Source of the DNA: Bradyrhizobium sp. AUGA SZCCT0176 | Lineage (GTDB): Bacteria; Pseudomonadota; Alphaproteobacteria; Rhizobiales; Xanthobacteraceae | Direction: 5' to 3' | DNA: 64,000 nt | Assembly (NCBI RefSeq): GCF_018130145.1 | Contig: NZ_JAFCMB010000005.1 | Coordinates: forward strand, 420,114-484,113 | Shown here: one piece after another, positions 50,667 through 59,920 of the stretch | Position numbering within the stretch: the stretch's first letter is position 1 | Layout of the letters: each line of letters begins with the position of its first letter | Notes under the pieces: generated by a model | What the model was told of the DNA's origin: nothing | Seen by the model: only the letters and a program-made list of their open reading frames with translations | The model's database searches: none | Made by a program: the position numbers and the translations under genes

Positions 50667-52160
50667 TCAGTCGAAATCGCGGAATCCCGGCTTGCCGGCA
50701 ATCGGCTTCTGGCGGCCCAGCCAGGCGAGGTCGGGAACGGGGCGGGCGGTCGCCGGATTGGCTGACAGCAGCGCCTCGATCTCGCGGGCCACCGACAGCG
50801 TCGCAAGATCGCCGCCTCGCGGTCCGATCACCTGGATACCGAACGGCATTCCGGCGCCGTCGCGGCCCGCCGGTATCGCCACCGCGGGATGCCCGACATT
50901 GGTGACCGCATAGGCCATCGCCAGCCAATGGAAATAGGATTTCGTCGGGCGGCCATCGATGACGGCAGGGTACAATTCCGACCACGGCCGCGGGCTGATC
51001 GTGATCGCGGGCGCGAGAACGAAATCGTGCTCGCCGAAAAACTCCTGCCAGCGCCGGTACATCTCGGTCTGCATCGACAATGCGCGCGCGACGTCGAGCG
51101 CCGAATAGCCGAGGCCCTCGGCGACGTTGTCGCGAATGTTGGGGCCGACCTTGTCCGGATGTTTTTCCGCAAGCTCGCGATGGCGGCCGAGGAAGGCCAC
51201 TGCGCGCAGGACCGCGAATACCTCGTCGGCATCGCTGCAATCCGGATGGGTCCATTCGACGCTGCGGAACGCTGATCCGAAGCTTGCAAGCCTGGTCTTG
51301 AAGGTTTCGGCGATCGCGCGCTCCGTTGGCGCGAAGCCGAAGTCGGTCGTCGCCGCAATTCGCAGAGCGCCGAGGTCGGTCGTCGGTGGATCGCGATAGG
51401 CTGATGGCGCCGGCGAGCCGCCGGCGTGAAGGATCGCAGAAAGCGGATCCCGCGCGTCGCGGTCCAGCATGCAGGACAGCATCAGGCAGGCGTCCGATAC
51501 GGTGCGGGCCATCGGGCCGAGCTGCGAGATCTGCAGCCAGGCCATGTTGCGGCTGTTGCTTGCGATCAACCCGGGCGAGGGACGGAATCCCACCACGCCG
51601 CAAAAGGCGGCGGGATTGCGCACCGATCCGCCGGTGTCGGAGCCGGTCGCCAGCGGCACCATGCCGGTGGCAAGCGCCACCGCCGATCCGCCGGACGAGC
51701 CGGCCGCGGACCGATCGGGGTCGAAGGGATTGCCTGTCGCGCCATGCAGCGCGTTGCGGGTGTTGCCGCCCGCGCCCCATTCGGGGACGTTGGTCTTGCC
51801 GACGACGATCGCTCCGGCGCGCCTGAGCATCGCGACGATGGCTTCGTCATTCCCAGCAATATTGTCGGCGAACAGCACGCTGCCGAAACTCGTCGGCAGC
51901 CCCTTGGCGTCGATCAGGTCCTTGACCCCCAGCGGCAGCCCGTGCAGCGGCCCGAGCTGATCGCCGCGCATCACAGCGGCCTCGCTCTGTCGCGCCGTCT
52001 CGCGCGCAGAATCGAACCCACGCGCGATCATGGCGTTCACCGCCGGATCGATCGCCTCGATGCGGCCGATGCAGCTATCGAGCAGTTCGACCGGCGAAAG
52101 CTTGCGCTCCCCGATCAGCGCCCGCGCCGTCACCGCGGAGAGGTCGCAGGGTTCGGTCAT
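50667..52160 (-). CDS. Amidase signature family protein
   Basis: A 497-residue amidase-signature enzyme. The Ser-Ser-Lys triad is Lys80 (GVKDLID), Ser155 (GSSGGS at 154-159) and nucleophile Ser179 (GSDTGGSVRNPA). No GatA-type C-terminal elements or gatB/gatC neighbours are present, so it is a general amide hydrolase and not the tRNA amidotransferase subunit. The substrate is unknown. The start lies seven bases downstream of the TctC-like gene stop, so the two form an operon that could take up and hydrolyse one compound (inference). Confidence 0.92.
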   Translation of the reverse strand: MTEPCDLSAVTARALIGERKLSPVELLDSCIGRIEAIDPAVNAMIARGFDSARETARQSEAAVMRGDQLGPLHGLPLGVKDLIDAKGLPTSFGSVLFADNIAGNDEAIVAMLRRAGAIVVGKTNVPEWGAGGNTRNALHGATGNPFDPDRSAAGSSGGSAVALATGMVPLATGSDTGGSVRNPAAFCGVVGFRPSPGLIASNSRNMAWLQISQLGPMARTVSDACLMLSCMLDRDARDPLSAILHAGGSPAPSAYRDPPTTDLGALRIAATTDFGFAPTERAIAETFKTRLASFGSAFRSVEWTHPDCSDADEVFAVLRAVAFLGRHRELAEKHPDKVGPNIRDNVAEGLGYSALDVARALSMQTEMYRRWQEFFGEHDFVLAPAITISPRPWSELYPAVIDGRPTKSYFHWLAMAYAVTNVGHPAVAIPAGRDGAGMPFGIQVIGPRGGDLATLSVAREIEALLSANPATARPVPDLAWLGRQKPIAGKPGFRDFD

Positions 52161-52167
52161 ATCAGGA

Positions 52168-53154
52168 TCACTCTTCCTTGATGCCGGCTGCCTGCGCCAG
52201 CGCCTTCATCTCGGCGATTTCCTTGCCGACGAATCCCGGCCAGTCCGTATAGCGCTTGAACGCCGGCTCGAATCCGACCTTCTGGAAGCGCTCGATCACC
52301 GCCGGGGTCGCGATCGCCTCTTCAAGCATCCCCGCCAGCCTGTCGCGGATCGCGGCGGGCGTTCCCTTTGGCACGACCAATGTACCCCAGGAGATGATGT
52401 CGGCCTTGGGATAGCCGAGTTCGGCGAGCGTCGGAACATCCGGGAGGAACGTCGAGCGTTTGGCAGAGAAGATGGCGAGCGGCCGTACGGTGCCTGCCTC
52501 GGTCTGAGGCTTGACCGCGATCACCGTGTCGACGTGATACTCGATATGCTTGCCGATCAGATCGTTCATCGCCGGCGCGCTGCCCTTGTAGGGCAGGTGC
52601 ACCATCTTGATGCCGGCGCTCGACTTGAACAGTTCGCCGGCAAAATGGGAAATGGTCGCCGCGCCAAAGGAAGCCAGCGACAGCTTGTCGGGATTGGCCT
52701 TGGCGGCGGCGACGAGGGCGGCGACATCCTTGATCGGGTTGTCGCGGTGGGTCACCAGCACCATGCCGATGGTGCCGATCTGGCCTATCGGCTCGAAGTC
52801 CTTTGCGCTGTCGAAGGGCACGGTCTCCTTCACCGCGTTCTGCAGGGTGAAGGTAGAGTTCGAGGAGAAGAACAACGTATAACCATCCGGCGCGGCATTG
52901 GCCGCCTCCCGCGCGCCGATGGTGGTGCCGCCGCCGGGGCGGTTCATGACGATCACCGGCTTGCGGAGCCGCCCTTCCAGTTCGCTGGCGATAATGCGGC
53001 CGACGACATCGGAGGCCCCGCCGGCCGGGAAGGGCAGGATCAACTGGAGCTGCTTTTCGGGATAGTTCGCCTGCGCCACCGCCACGTTGGCGCTTCCGAT
53101 CAGGCCGGCCGACGCCATCGCGGCCAATAGAAACATCCGTATCATGTCGAACAC
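52168..53154 (-). CDS. Tripartite tricarboxylate transporter substrate-binding protein (Bug/TctC family)
   Basis: A 328-residue periplasmic solute-binding protein. The signal peptide covers about 1-27 (cleavage near VAVAQA). The mature protein has the family features YPEKQLQLILPFPAGGASDVVGR, RPGGGTTIGA and HLPYKGSAPAMNDLIGKHI-type segments. Bug proteins bind carboxylates or related anions. No membrane subunits (tctA, tctB) are next to it, which is usual for orphan Bug proteins. It precedes the amidase gene. Confidence 0.92.
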   Translation of the reverse strand: MFDMIRMFLLAAMASAGLIGSANVAVAQANYPEKQLQLILPFPAGGASDVVGRIIASELEGRLRKPVIVMNRPGGGTTIGAREAANAAPDGYTLFFSSNSTFTLQNAVKETVPFDSAKDFEPIGQIGTIGMVLVTHRDNPIKDVAALVAAAKANPDKLSLASFGAATISHFAGELFKSSAGIKMVHLPYKGSAPAMNDLIGKHIEYHVDTVIAVKPQTEAGTVRPLAIFSAKRSTFLPDVPTLAELGYPKADIISWGTLVVPKGTPAAIRDRLAGMLEEAIATPAVIERFQKVGFEPAFKRYTDWPGFVGKEIAEMKALAQAAGIKEE

Positions 53155-53275
53155 GTACTCCTGTCTTACCTAAACCCCGGCAATTCGCGCCGGGGTCTTC
53201 GGCGACAGCCGTCCCGGATCGATGAGGGACAAGCTCCCTTGAATCGGGTCCCCGATCAACCCAATTATGGGCCCG

Positions 53276-54289
53276 CTACCATCCCTCCAGCACGATCTTG
53301 CCGCGCGACTTGCCGCTCTCCAGAAGCGCATGCGCGCGTTTGAGGTTAGCGGCGTTGATGCTGCCAAAGGTCTGGTCGAGCGTGGTGCGCAGCACGCCCT
53401 TGTCGATGAGGTCGGCAACGTCGTTCAGCAGCATGTGCTGGGCGATCATGTCCGGGGTCTGGAACGACGAGCGTGTGAACATCGATTCCCAATGCACCGA
53501 GATCGCCTTGCCCTTGAAGGCGCTCATGGTGAATTCCGGGGGATCGTCGATCAGGCCGAATTTGCCCTGCGGCGCCATCAGGTCGGCGATTCCCTTGTAG
53601 TGCTGATCGGTGTAGGTGAGGCTGGCGACGAGGCCGACCGGCGGCACTTTCAGCTGCTCGATCTGCTCCTTCATCGGCTTGCCATGATCGATCACGGCAT
53701 GCGCGCCGAGATCGAGACACCACTTTTTCGATTCCGGCCGGGTCGCGGTGGCAACTACGGTCAGGCCGGTGAGGCGGCGCGCGAGCTGGATCAGGATCGA
53801 GCCGACGCCCCCGGCGCCGCCGGTAATCAATAGCGTGCGCGGATCGACGCTCTTGCCCGGCACCGCGCCGAGGCGGTCGAACAACAACTCCCAGGCGGTG
53901 ATCGAGGTCAGCGGCAGCGCGGCGGCCTGCGCGAAGGAGAGCGATTTCGGCTTCTTGCCGACAATGCGCTCATCGACCAAATGGAATTCCGAGTTGGTGC
54001 CCTGGCGCAGGATCGAGCCGGCGTAGAACACTTCATCGCCGGGCTTGAACAGCGTCACGTCAGGCCCGACCGCATCAACGACACCGGCCGCGTCATAGCC
54101 GAGGATCTTGGTCTCGCCTTCGGGCGGCGCGGCGCGCTTGCGCACCTTGTAGTCGACCGGGTTGGCCGAGATCGCCTTCACGGCGACTCTGACGTCGCGG
54201 CCTTTCGGCTCGCCCTTGGCGGTCTCGAAATCGATCAGCGAATTCGCGTCCTCGATCGGGAGCGATTTTTGATATCCGACGGCCTTCAT
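53276..54289 (-). CDS. Zinc-independent quinone oxidoreductase-like MDR family protein
   Basis: A 337-residue medium-chain dehydrogenase/reductase. The N-terminal GroES-like domain has VKAISANPVDYKVRK with no Cys/His zinc ligands at the usual positions. The Rossmann motif GGAGGVGS and the LGAHAVIDH segment mark the nucleotide domain. It is most like the ZADH/quinone oxidoreductase group that reduces quinones or enones with NADPH. The ATG at 54289 follows CAGGAGACAACAGCC. Divergently transcribed from an HxlR-type regulator, which likely controls it. Confidence 0.88.
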   Translation of the reverse strand: MKAVGYQKSLPIEDANSLIDFETAKGEPKGRDVRVAVKAISANPVDYKVRKRAAPPEGETKILGYDAAGVVDAVGPDVTLFKPGDEVFYAGSILRQGTNSEFHLVDERIVGKKPKSLSFAQAAALPLTSITAWELLFDRLGAVPGKSVDPRTLLITGGAGGVGSILIQLARRLTGLTVVATATRPESKKWCLDLGAHAVIDHGKPMKEQIEQLKVPPVGLVASLTYTDQHYKGIADLMAPQGKFGLIDDPPEFTMSAFKGKAISVHWESMFTRSSFQTPDMIAQHMLLNDVADLIDKGVLRTTLDQTFGSINAANLKRAHALLESGKSRGKIVLEGW

Positions 54290-54453
54290 GGCTGTTGTCT
54301 CCTGACTGTCCAAAACAGGTGGTCCAAATTTGACGCGTTTTCCTCACGCGAACCGGTCGCACCCACGGATCAATTCCGGGGGCATGCTTCGGTTGAAAAC
54401 GCTGTGGCCCTACCTGTCGCGCTGGCATCAATTTGGCAAGTACTGTAAAATCG

Positions 54454-54466
54454 GGGAACTAGTCCC
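54454..54466. promoter_or_regulatory. Candidate operator in the MDR-HxlR divergent region
   Basis: The 204-base space between the divergent starts contains GGGA-ACTAG-TCCC (54454-54466), 28 bases before the hxlR-type start, with TACTGT and TACTAT flanking it about 30 bases apart. HxlR-family proteins bind short palindromes in such spacers. The assignment is by position only. Confidence 0.3.
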
Positions 54467-54493
54467 TGTTTGGATACTATTGGAAAATAACGC

Positions 54494-54871
54494 ATGAAAA
54501 GGCGGAATTTTGCCCATCGGCCCGGCTGCTCGGTGGAAGCCACCCTCGACCTGATCGACGGCAAGTGGAAGGGCGTGATCCTGTTCCATCTGCAGGCCGG
54601 CACCCAGCGATTTGGGGAGTTGCGGCGACGGATGCCCAGCATTACCCAGCGCATGCTGACCAAGCAGCTGCGCGCGCTGGAGGATGACAAACTGGTGGTC
54701 CGCAAGGTCTATGCCGAGGTGCCGCCGCGGGTCGAGTATACCCTCTCGGAGCTCGGCGAGAGCCTGCGCCCCGTGATCGATACGCTGAAGGCGTGGGGGG
54801 AGAGCCATCGGGACAGGCTGTCCTGTGGACCTGCGCCGGAAACCATCAAAGCGCCCGATCGCGCAGCGTAG
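54494..54871 (+). CDS. HxlR-family winged-helix transcriptional regulator
   Basis: A 125-residue HxlR/YodB/MarR-like regulator with the DGKWKGVILFHLQAGTQRFGELRRRMPSITQRMLTKQLRALE winged-helix core and a single N-terminal Cys12 just before it. An N-terminal Cys in this place is the quinone/electrophile sensor in YodB, HypR and QorR-type members. Together with the divergent quinone oxidoreductase-like gene, this suggests a quinone or aldehyde stress switch (inference). Confidence 0.9.
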   Translation: MKRRNFAHRPGCSVEATLDLIDGKWKGVILFHLQAGTQRFGELRRRMPSITQRMLTKQLRALEDDKLVVRKVYAEVPPRVEYTLSELGESLRPVIDTLKAWGESHRDRLSCGPAPETIKAPDRAA

Positions 54872-54945
54872 TTGTGTACCGCTTTGTCTTCTCTCGTTGC
54901 CGCCTCGCACCTATATCTGACGCACCAAATTACGGGATTTCTTGC

Positions 54946-56337
54946 ATGTTGATTCGCTCTCTTGCCCTGCTACTGGTTTCCGCGATCGTTGCCACGCCGG
55001 CGCTGGCGCAGGACCGCCGCGTGCCGTCGTCGGGAGCCGAGCTGCGGCTATCCTTTGCGCCGATCGTGCAGCGGGTGCAGCCGGCGGTGGTCAACGTCTA
55101 TGCCGCCAAGACCGTGCAGAACCGCAATCCCTTGCTGGACGATCCGATTTTCCGCCGCTTCTTCGGCGTGCCCGGCCAGCAGCCCGAGCAGATGCAGCGT
55201 TCGCTGGGTTCGGGCGTGATGGTCGATGCCTCCGGCCTCGTCGTCACCAACAACCACGTCATCGAAGGCGCCGATCAGGTCAAGATATCGCTGGCCGACA
55301 AGCGCGAATTCGAAGCCGAGATCGTGCTGAAAGACAGCCGCACCGATCTGGCGGTGCTGCGCATCAAGGACTCCAAGGAGAAATTCACGACGATCGACTT
55401 TGCCAATTCCGATGAATTGCTGGTCGGCGACGTCGTGCTCGCGATCGGCAATCCTTTTGGTGTCGGCCAGACCGTGACGCAAGGTATCATCTCGGCGCTG
55501 GCGCGCACGCAAGTAGGCATCACCGACTACCAGTTCTTCATCCAGACCGATGCCGCGATCAACCCCGGCAATTCCGGCGGCGCGCTGGTCGACATGACCG
55601 GCAAGCTTGCCGGCATCAACACCGCGATTTTTTCGCGCTCCGGCGGCTCGCAGGGCATCGGCTTTGCGATTCCTGCCAACATGGTGCGGGTGGTCGTGGC
55701 GTCCGCCAAGAGCGGCGGCAAGGCGGTGAAGCGCCCGTATCTCGGCGCCAAGTTGCAGGCGGTGACGCCCGAGATCGCGGAGACGCTGGGGCTCAAATCG
55801 CCGACCGGTGCGCTGGTCGCCAACGTCGCGGCGAACAGCCCGGCAGCGCGCGCCGGATTGAAACTGTCCGACCTGATTACCTCGATCGACGGACAGGTGA
55901 TCGACGATCCCAACGCGTTCGACTATCGCTTCGCCACGCGTCCGCTGGGTGGTTCGGCGCAGATCGACGTGCAGCGCGCCGGCAAGACCGTGAAGTTGGC
56001 GGTGCCGTTGGAAACCGCGCCCGACACCAACCGCGACGAGATCGTGCTGACCGCGCGCTCGCCGTTCCAGGGCGCGAAGGTCGCCAACATCTCGCCGGCG
56101 GTTGCCGACGAGCTGCGGCTCGACGCTTCGACCGAAGGCGTCGTCGTGATCGATCTCGCCGATGGCGGAACCGCCGCCGGCGTCGGCTTCCAGAAGGGCG
56201 ACATCATCCTCGCGGTCAATAGCCAGAAGATCGCCAAGACCAGCGATCTCGACAAGGCGTCCAAGACCTCGGCACGGATCTGGCGCATCACGGTGGTGCG
56301 CGGCGGCCAGCAGATCAACGTGACGCTCGGCGGATGA
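54946..56337 (+). CDS. Do-like (HtrA/DegP) periplasmic serine protease
   Basis: A 463-residue trypsin-like protease. It has a signal peptide 1-21 (cleavage after ALA), the catalytic triad His104 (NNHVIEG), Asp134 (SRTDLAVL) and Ser210 (NPGNSGGA), and two PDZ domains at about 240-350 and 365-460. It degrades or refolds envelope proteins. The ATG at 54946 gives a proper signal peptide. A longer frame runs back into the HxlR gene and is rejected. Stop overlaps the rarA start by 4 bases. Confidence 0.93.
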   Translation: MLIRSLALLLVSAIVATPALAQDRRVPSSGAELRLSFAPIVQRVQPAVVNVYAAKTVQNRNPLLDDPIFRRFFGVPGQQPEQMQRSLGSGVMVDASGLVVTNNHVIEGADQVKISLADKREFEAEIVLKDSRTDLAVLRIKDSKEKFTTIDFANSDELLVGDVVLAIGNPFGVGQTVTQGIISALARTQVGITDYQFFIQTDAAINPGNSGGALVDMTGKLAGINTAIFSRSGGSQGIGFAIPANMVRVVVASAKSGGKAVKRPYLGAKLQAVTPEIAETLGLKSPTGALVANVAANSPAARAGLKLSDLITSIDGQVIDDPNAFDYRFATRPLGGSAQIDVQRAGKTVKLAVPLETAPDTNRDEIVLTARSPFQGAKVANISPAVADELRLDASTEGVVVIDLADGGTAAGVGFQKGDIILAVNSQKIAKTSDLDKASKTSARIWRITVVRGGQQINVTLGG

Positions 56338-57677
56338 GCCCGAAGCAGCCACGCGAAGCTGCCAACCTCTTTGCCGCGGCAGGGATGGAGCAGGACGCGC
56401 CGCGTCCGCTGCCGGACCGGCTGCGCCCGCAGTCATTGTCAGATGTCGTCGGCCAGGATCACATCCTCGGCCCCGACGGCGCGCTGACGCGGATGCTGGA
56501 AACGCGCACGCTGGGCTCGCTGGTGTTCTGGGGACCGCCCGGCACCGGCAAGACCACGGTGGCGCGGCTGCTCGCCGATGCCACCGAACTGCATTTCGAG
56601 CAGATCTCCGCGGTATTTTCCGGCGTCGCCGATCTGAAGAAAGTGTTCGACGCCGCGCGCGCCCGCCGCGAGACCGGCAAGGGCACGCTGCTGTTCGTCG
56701 ACGAGGTGCATCGCTTCAACCGTGCGCAGCAAGATTCGTTTCTGCCCGTGATGGAAGACGGCACCGTGGTGCTGGTCGGCGCCACCACCGAAAATCCGTC
56801 GTTCGAACTCAACGCGGCGCTTCTGTCGCGGGCCCGCGTGCTGGTGTTTCATTCACTTGATGCGGTGGCGGTGGAACAGCTCTACGCCCATGCCGAAAAG
56901 ATCGAAGGCAAAAAACTGCCGCTCGATGCCGAGGCCCGCGCCGTGCTGGTGCGGATGGCCGATGGCGACGGCCGCGCCGCGCTGACGCTTGCCGAAGAAG
57001 TCTGGCGTGCCGCGCGCAAGGGTGAGGTCTTCAACGCCGAGAAGTTGCAGGACATCCTGCAGCGCCGCGCGCCGATCTACGACAAATCCGCCGACGGCCA
57101 CTACAACCTGATCTCGGCGCTGCATAAGGCGGTGCGCGGCTCCGATCCGGATGCGGCGCTGTATTATCTCGCGCGCATGATGGACGCTGGCGAAGACCCG
57201 CTGTTCCTGGCGCGGCGGGTGGTGCGCATGGCGGTCGAGGACATTGGCCTTGCCGATCCGCAGGCGCTGGTGATCTGCAACGCCGCCAAGGACGCCTATG
57301 ATTTCCTCGGCCATCCCGAGGGCGAACTGGCGATCGCGCAGGCCGTGATATATCTCGCCACCGCGCCGAAATCGAACGCCGCCTACAAGGCCTTTGGCGC
57401 GGCGATGCGCACGGCGAAGGAGGGCGGTTCGCTGCTGCCGCCAAAACACATCCTCAACTCGCCGACCAAGCTGATGAAGTCGGAAGGCTACGGTTCCGGC
57501 TACGAATACGACCACGATGCGCCCGATGCGTTTTCGGGCCAGGACTATTTCCCGGAAGCGCTGGGTCGCCAGACATTTTATGATCCGCCCGACCGCGGCT
57601 TCGAGCGCGAAATCCGCAAGCGGCTGGACTATTGGGCGAAGCTGCGGCGGGAACGCAGTGGGGGAAGCGCTGAATGA
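56334..57677 (+). CDS. rarA: Replication-associated recombination protein RarA (MgsA)
   Basis: A 447-residue AAA+ ATPase. Walker A is GPPGTGKT at 67-74, Walker B FVDEVHRF at 121-128, and sensor-1 GATTENPSF near 150. The C-terminal tetramerisation domain runs through KAVRGSDPDAALYYLARM and NSPTKLMKSEGYG. RarA acts at stalled replication forks with SSB and RecA. Its start overlaps the htrA-like stop and its stop overlaps the TPR gene start (4 bases each). Confidence 0.95.
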   Translation: MSPKQPREAANLFAAAGMEQDAPRPLPDRLRPQSLSDVVGQDHILGPDGALTRMLETRTLGSLVFWGPPGTGKTTVARLLADATELHFEQISAVFSGVADLKKVFDAARARRETGKGTLLFVDEVHRFNRAQQDSFLPVMEDGTVVLVGATTENPSFELNAALLSRARVLVFHSLDAVAVEQLYAHAEKIEGKKLPLDAEARAVLVRMADGDGRAALTLAEEVWRAARKGEVFNAEKLQDILQRRAPIYDKSADGHYNLISALHKAVRGSDPDAALYYLARMMDAGEDPLFLARRVVRMAVEDIGLADPQALVICNAAKDAYDFLGHPEGELAIAQAVIYLATAPKSNAAYKAFGAAMRTAKEGGSLLPPKHILNSPTKLMKSEGYGSGYEYDHDAPDAFSGQDYFPEALGRQTFYDPPDRGFEREIRKRLDYWAKLRRERSGGSAE

Positions 57678-58384
57678 TTGGTCTGAAGTGCCGTGGCTTG
57701 TTCGCTTTCGCGTGCGCGCTTCTTGCAGTGGGGTTTGCGCATTCCGCGTCGGCTGACACCGTGGAAGTTGCACCGGGGATACAGGTGACGAAGCGTACCT
57801 ATGCGGCGTCGAGCAAGGAGCAGCCGTTCTTTGGATTCGCAGCCAAGACCGACGCGGAGCGGAATGAGGACGACAAGTTTGTAAAGGCGCTGGTGCAGGC
57901 GGCCGGGACCAAGGAGAAGGCCCTGGACGAAGTGGTCAAGCGTGGTTGGCGGGCGCTTGGATCGGGCAAGTACCCCGAAGCTGCACTGCGATTCAACCAG
58001 GCCTACCTGGTCGCTCCCGAACAGAGCGTCGTCTATCACGGCCTGGCGGCGATTGCGCAAATTCGCTTCAAGGACCTCGACTTTGCCGAAGAACTGTTCC
58101 GGATTGCGCAGAAGCAGCCCAATCCGTTGAAGATGCTGAATGCGGACTACGGCCGCGTGCTTCTGGTCGCCAAGCGTCCAAAGGAGGCGCAGCCGGTGCT
58201 GGAGCAGGCGGTCAAGGACACGCCCGACTTCGGCGACGCCTGGATCAATCTCGCCCACGCCCGCCTGCAAAATGGCGACCGCGAGGCTGCCTGCGCGGCG
58301 GCCGACGTGGCGATGAAGCAGCGTCCATCCAGCAACGCGAGCGTCGATCTCAATCGCTTGAGAAATGACGCGCAGTGCAAGTGA
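57674..58384 (+). CDS. Secreted TPR-repeat protein
   Basis: A 236-residue protein with a signal peptide (about 1-27, cleavage after ASA). From about residue 85 it has two or three tetratricopeptide-type helical pairs, with ALGSGKYPEAALRFNQAYLVAPE and VLEQAVKDTPDFGDAWINLAHARL. TPRs bind peptides or partners. Position after htrA and rarA suggests it is cotranslated with them. Function unknown. Confidence 0.8.
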   Translation: MIGLKCRGLFAFACALLAVGFAHSASADTVEVAPGIQVTKRTYAASSKEQPFFGFAAKTDAERNEDDKFVKALVQAAGTKEKALDEVVKRGWRALGSGKYPEAALRFNQAYLVAPEQSVVYHGLAAIAQIRFKDLDFAEELFRIAQKQPNPLKMLNADYGRVLLVAKRPKEAQPVLEQAVKDTPDFGDAWINLAHARLQNGDREAACAAADVAMKQRPSSNASVDLNRLRNDAQCK

Positions 58385-58415
58385 GCACCCGGAGTTCCGC
58401 CTGCTCGAGCGGCCA

Positions 58416-58760
58416 TCAACCTTTCGCGAATTGAACGCAGGCCAGGGCGAACGTAAGCACGCCGGCGATCACCAGGTACAGCGCCGTTCGCTTCCGCGAC
58501 TCGATGGCCCCACGTGCCAGCGAGACGGCCAGAGTTCCTCCGGCTGTCACGACATGCTTCAATACGATTTGCCGCACGAACGGATTGCTGATTTTCATCG
58601 CGATGCGTTCGACCTGCTCTCGGCCCTGGCCGGCAAACTCGCTGCTGAGCGATTGGTCGAAAATGCGGAGCGCCATTCGGAATACGAGAACGAAACCTGA
58701 TCCGACGACAATCATCGCCGTACCCAGGATGGCGATCAGAATTCCCACGAAGATGGACAT
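58416..58760 (-). CDS. Small membrane protein of unknown function
   Basis: A 114-residue protein. The first 30 residues (IFVGILIAILGTAMIVVGSGFVLVF) and the last 25 (ALYLVIAGVLTFALACVQF) are membrane helices, with a charged cytosolic or periplasmic stretch of about 55 residues between. The ATG at 58760 is used, with AGGGA in the region upstream. An in-frame start at 58790 is less likely. Not recognised. Confidence 0.6.
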   Translation of the reverse strand: MSIFVGILIAILGTAMIVVGSGFVLVFRMALRIFDQSLSSEFAGQGREQVERIAMKISNPFVRQIVLKHVVTAGGTLAVSLARGAIESRKRTALYLVIAGVLTFALACVQFAKG

Positions 58761-58860
58761 TCCCGTGATCCCTTCGATTGGCGTCCGCAAGCCGCGCCGG
58801 CCCGTTCGGCAAGCTCCACGGGCACGCTCGGCAGATCATGAGCATCTTCGGGAATAGCTC

Positions 58861-58876
58861 AGTGACAAAGGTCACA
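58861..58876. promoter_or_regulatory. Candidate CRP/FNR-type operator
   Basis: AGTGA-CAAAGG-TCACA (58861-58876) matches the CRP consensus TGTGA-N6-TCACA at nine of ten positions. It lies about 100 bases upstream of the small membrane protein gene on the minus strand. A chance match is possible. Confidence 0.35.
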
Positions 58877-58966
58877 CCGGCCGGACGCTTTCGTCGTCGC
58901 GGATGGAGGACCGCTTCGTGAGGGTTCAGCGCGGGTATTGCCGGGCACATAGAGCCGGGAGCAAAG

Positions 58967-59920
58967 CTACTTGCCCGTCTTCACGAACTCCAGGATCTCA
59001 TCGGTCAGCCGCGTATCTGACGTGTTGATCGCGTAGACCTCCGACATGTGGCTGTGCTGCGGCAGCATGAAGGTGCGCGCGCACCCCTCGGCGCTTTTGC
59101 AGGTGGCCTGTTTCAGCAATTCGTATTGCTCGATGAAGCGCGGTGGATCGAGTTCGGCGGCAGTGGCCATCAATGGAATCTTTGTCTCCAGCAAGCCTCG
59201 CAGCGAGGATCGTTCGGCATGGCGCGAGGGATCGGAACCGAAATAGGTGATCTCGGCGTCGCCGACCGGCGATGCCGTCAGGTCGTAGATGCCGGAGACC
59301 ATGATCGCCCCCGCAAGGCCGCCGCCCTTCACCTTGTGAAGTTCGGGGTGCGATACGTAGTTGGCGACATGCACCGCGCCGGCGGATTGCCCCATCAGGA
59401 AGACGCGCGCCGGATCGCCGCCACGCTCGGTGATTTTCTCGGTCACCCATTGCACCACCGACGCAAGGTCTTCGGCGCTGGCCGGATAAACGAATTGCGG
59501 CGCGAGGCGGTAGGTGGCGTTGACGCCGACAAAGCCGTTCTTTACCGCCCACAGCATGATGTTGTCGTAAAAGGGACTGCCGGGATTGCGCTTGTTGCCG
59601 GCAACAAAGCCGCCGCCGTGGATGAAGATCAGCACCGGTCGGGCGGATGAATTCGTGTCCGGCGTAAACACGTCGAGCAGATGTCGCTCCGCCGCGCCGT
59701 ATTTGACGTCGCGCTCGGTCTTGACGCCCTCATAGGGCTCCTTTTGCTGCATCGGCGCGTAGAGCGCGGCGGTCTTGGGCGGGTCAATGGTGCGCCCGAG
59801 CTCCAGCAGCTTCCACGCCAGATCCTCCGACATCGGGGGCTGCTGTGCGAGGGCTGAACCTGCCCACATGGCTGCGATCACGGCCAGCAACACCTTCACG
59901 GCCCATGTCGTCGATTTCAT
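58967..59920 (-). CDS. Secreted alpha/beta hydrolase
   Basis: A 317-residue esterase/lipase of the HSL/carboxylesterase type. Signal peptide about 1-25 (cleavage after ALA). The oxyanion-hole motif HGGG is at 101-104, the nucleophile Ser179 is in GQSAGA, the predicted Asp lies in the TAAELDPPRF region and the predicted His in the PQHSHMSEV region. It lacks the large cap domain of full-length lipases. Substrate unknown. Confidence 0.88.
   Translation of the reverse strand: MKSTTWAVKVLLAVIAAMWAGSALAQQPPMSEDLAWKLLELGRTIDPPKTAALYAPMQQKEPYEGVKTERDVKYGAAERHLLDVFTPDTNSSARPVLIFIHGGGFVAGNKRNPGSPFYDNIMLWAVKNGFVGVNATYRLAPQFVYPASAEDLASVVQWVTEKITERGGDPARVFLMGQSAGAVHVANYVSHPELHKVKGGGLAGAIMVSGIYDLTASPVGDAEITYFGSDPSRHAERSSLRGLLETKIPLMATAAELDPPRFIEQYELLKQATCKSAEGCARTFMLPQHSHMSEVYAINTSDTRLTDEILEFVKTGK

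Noticed and set aside
50667..52160. Amidase as GatA of the tRNA amidotransferase
   Set aside because: No gatB or gatC is adjacent, and it pairs instead with a TctC-type binding protein.
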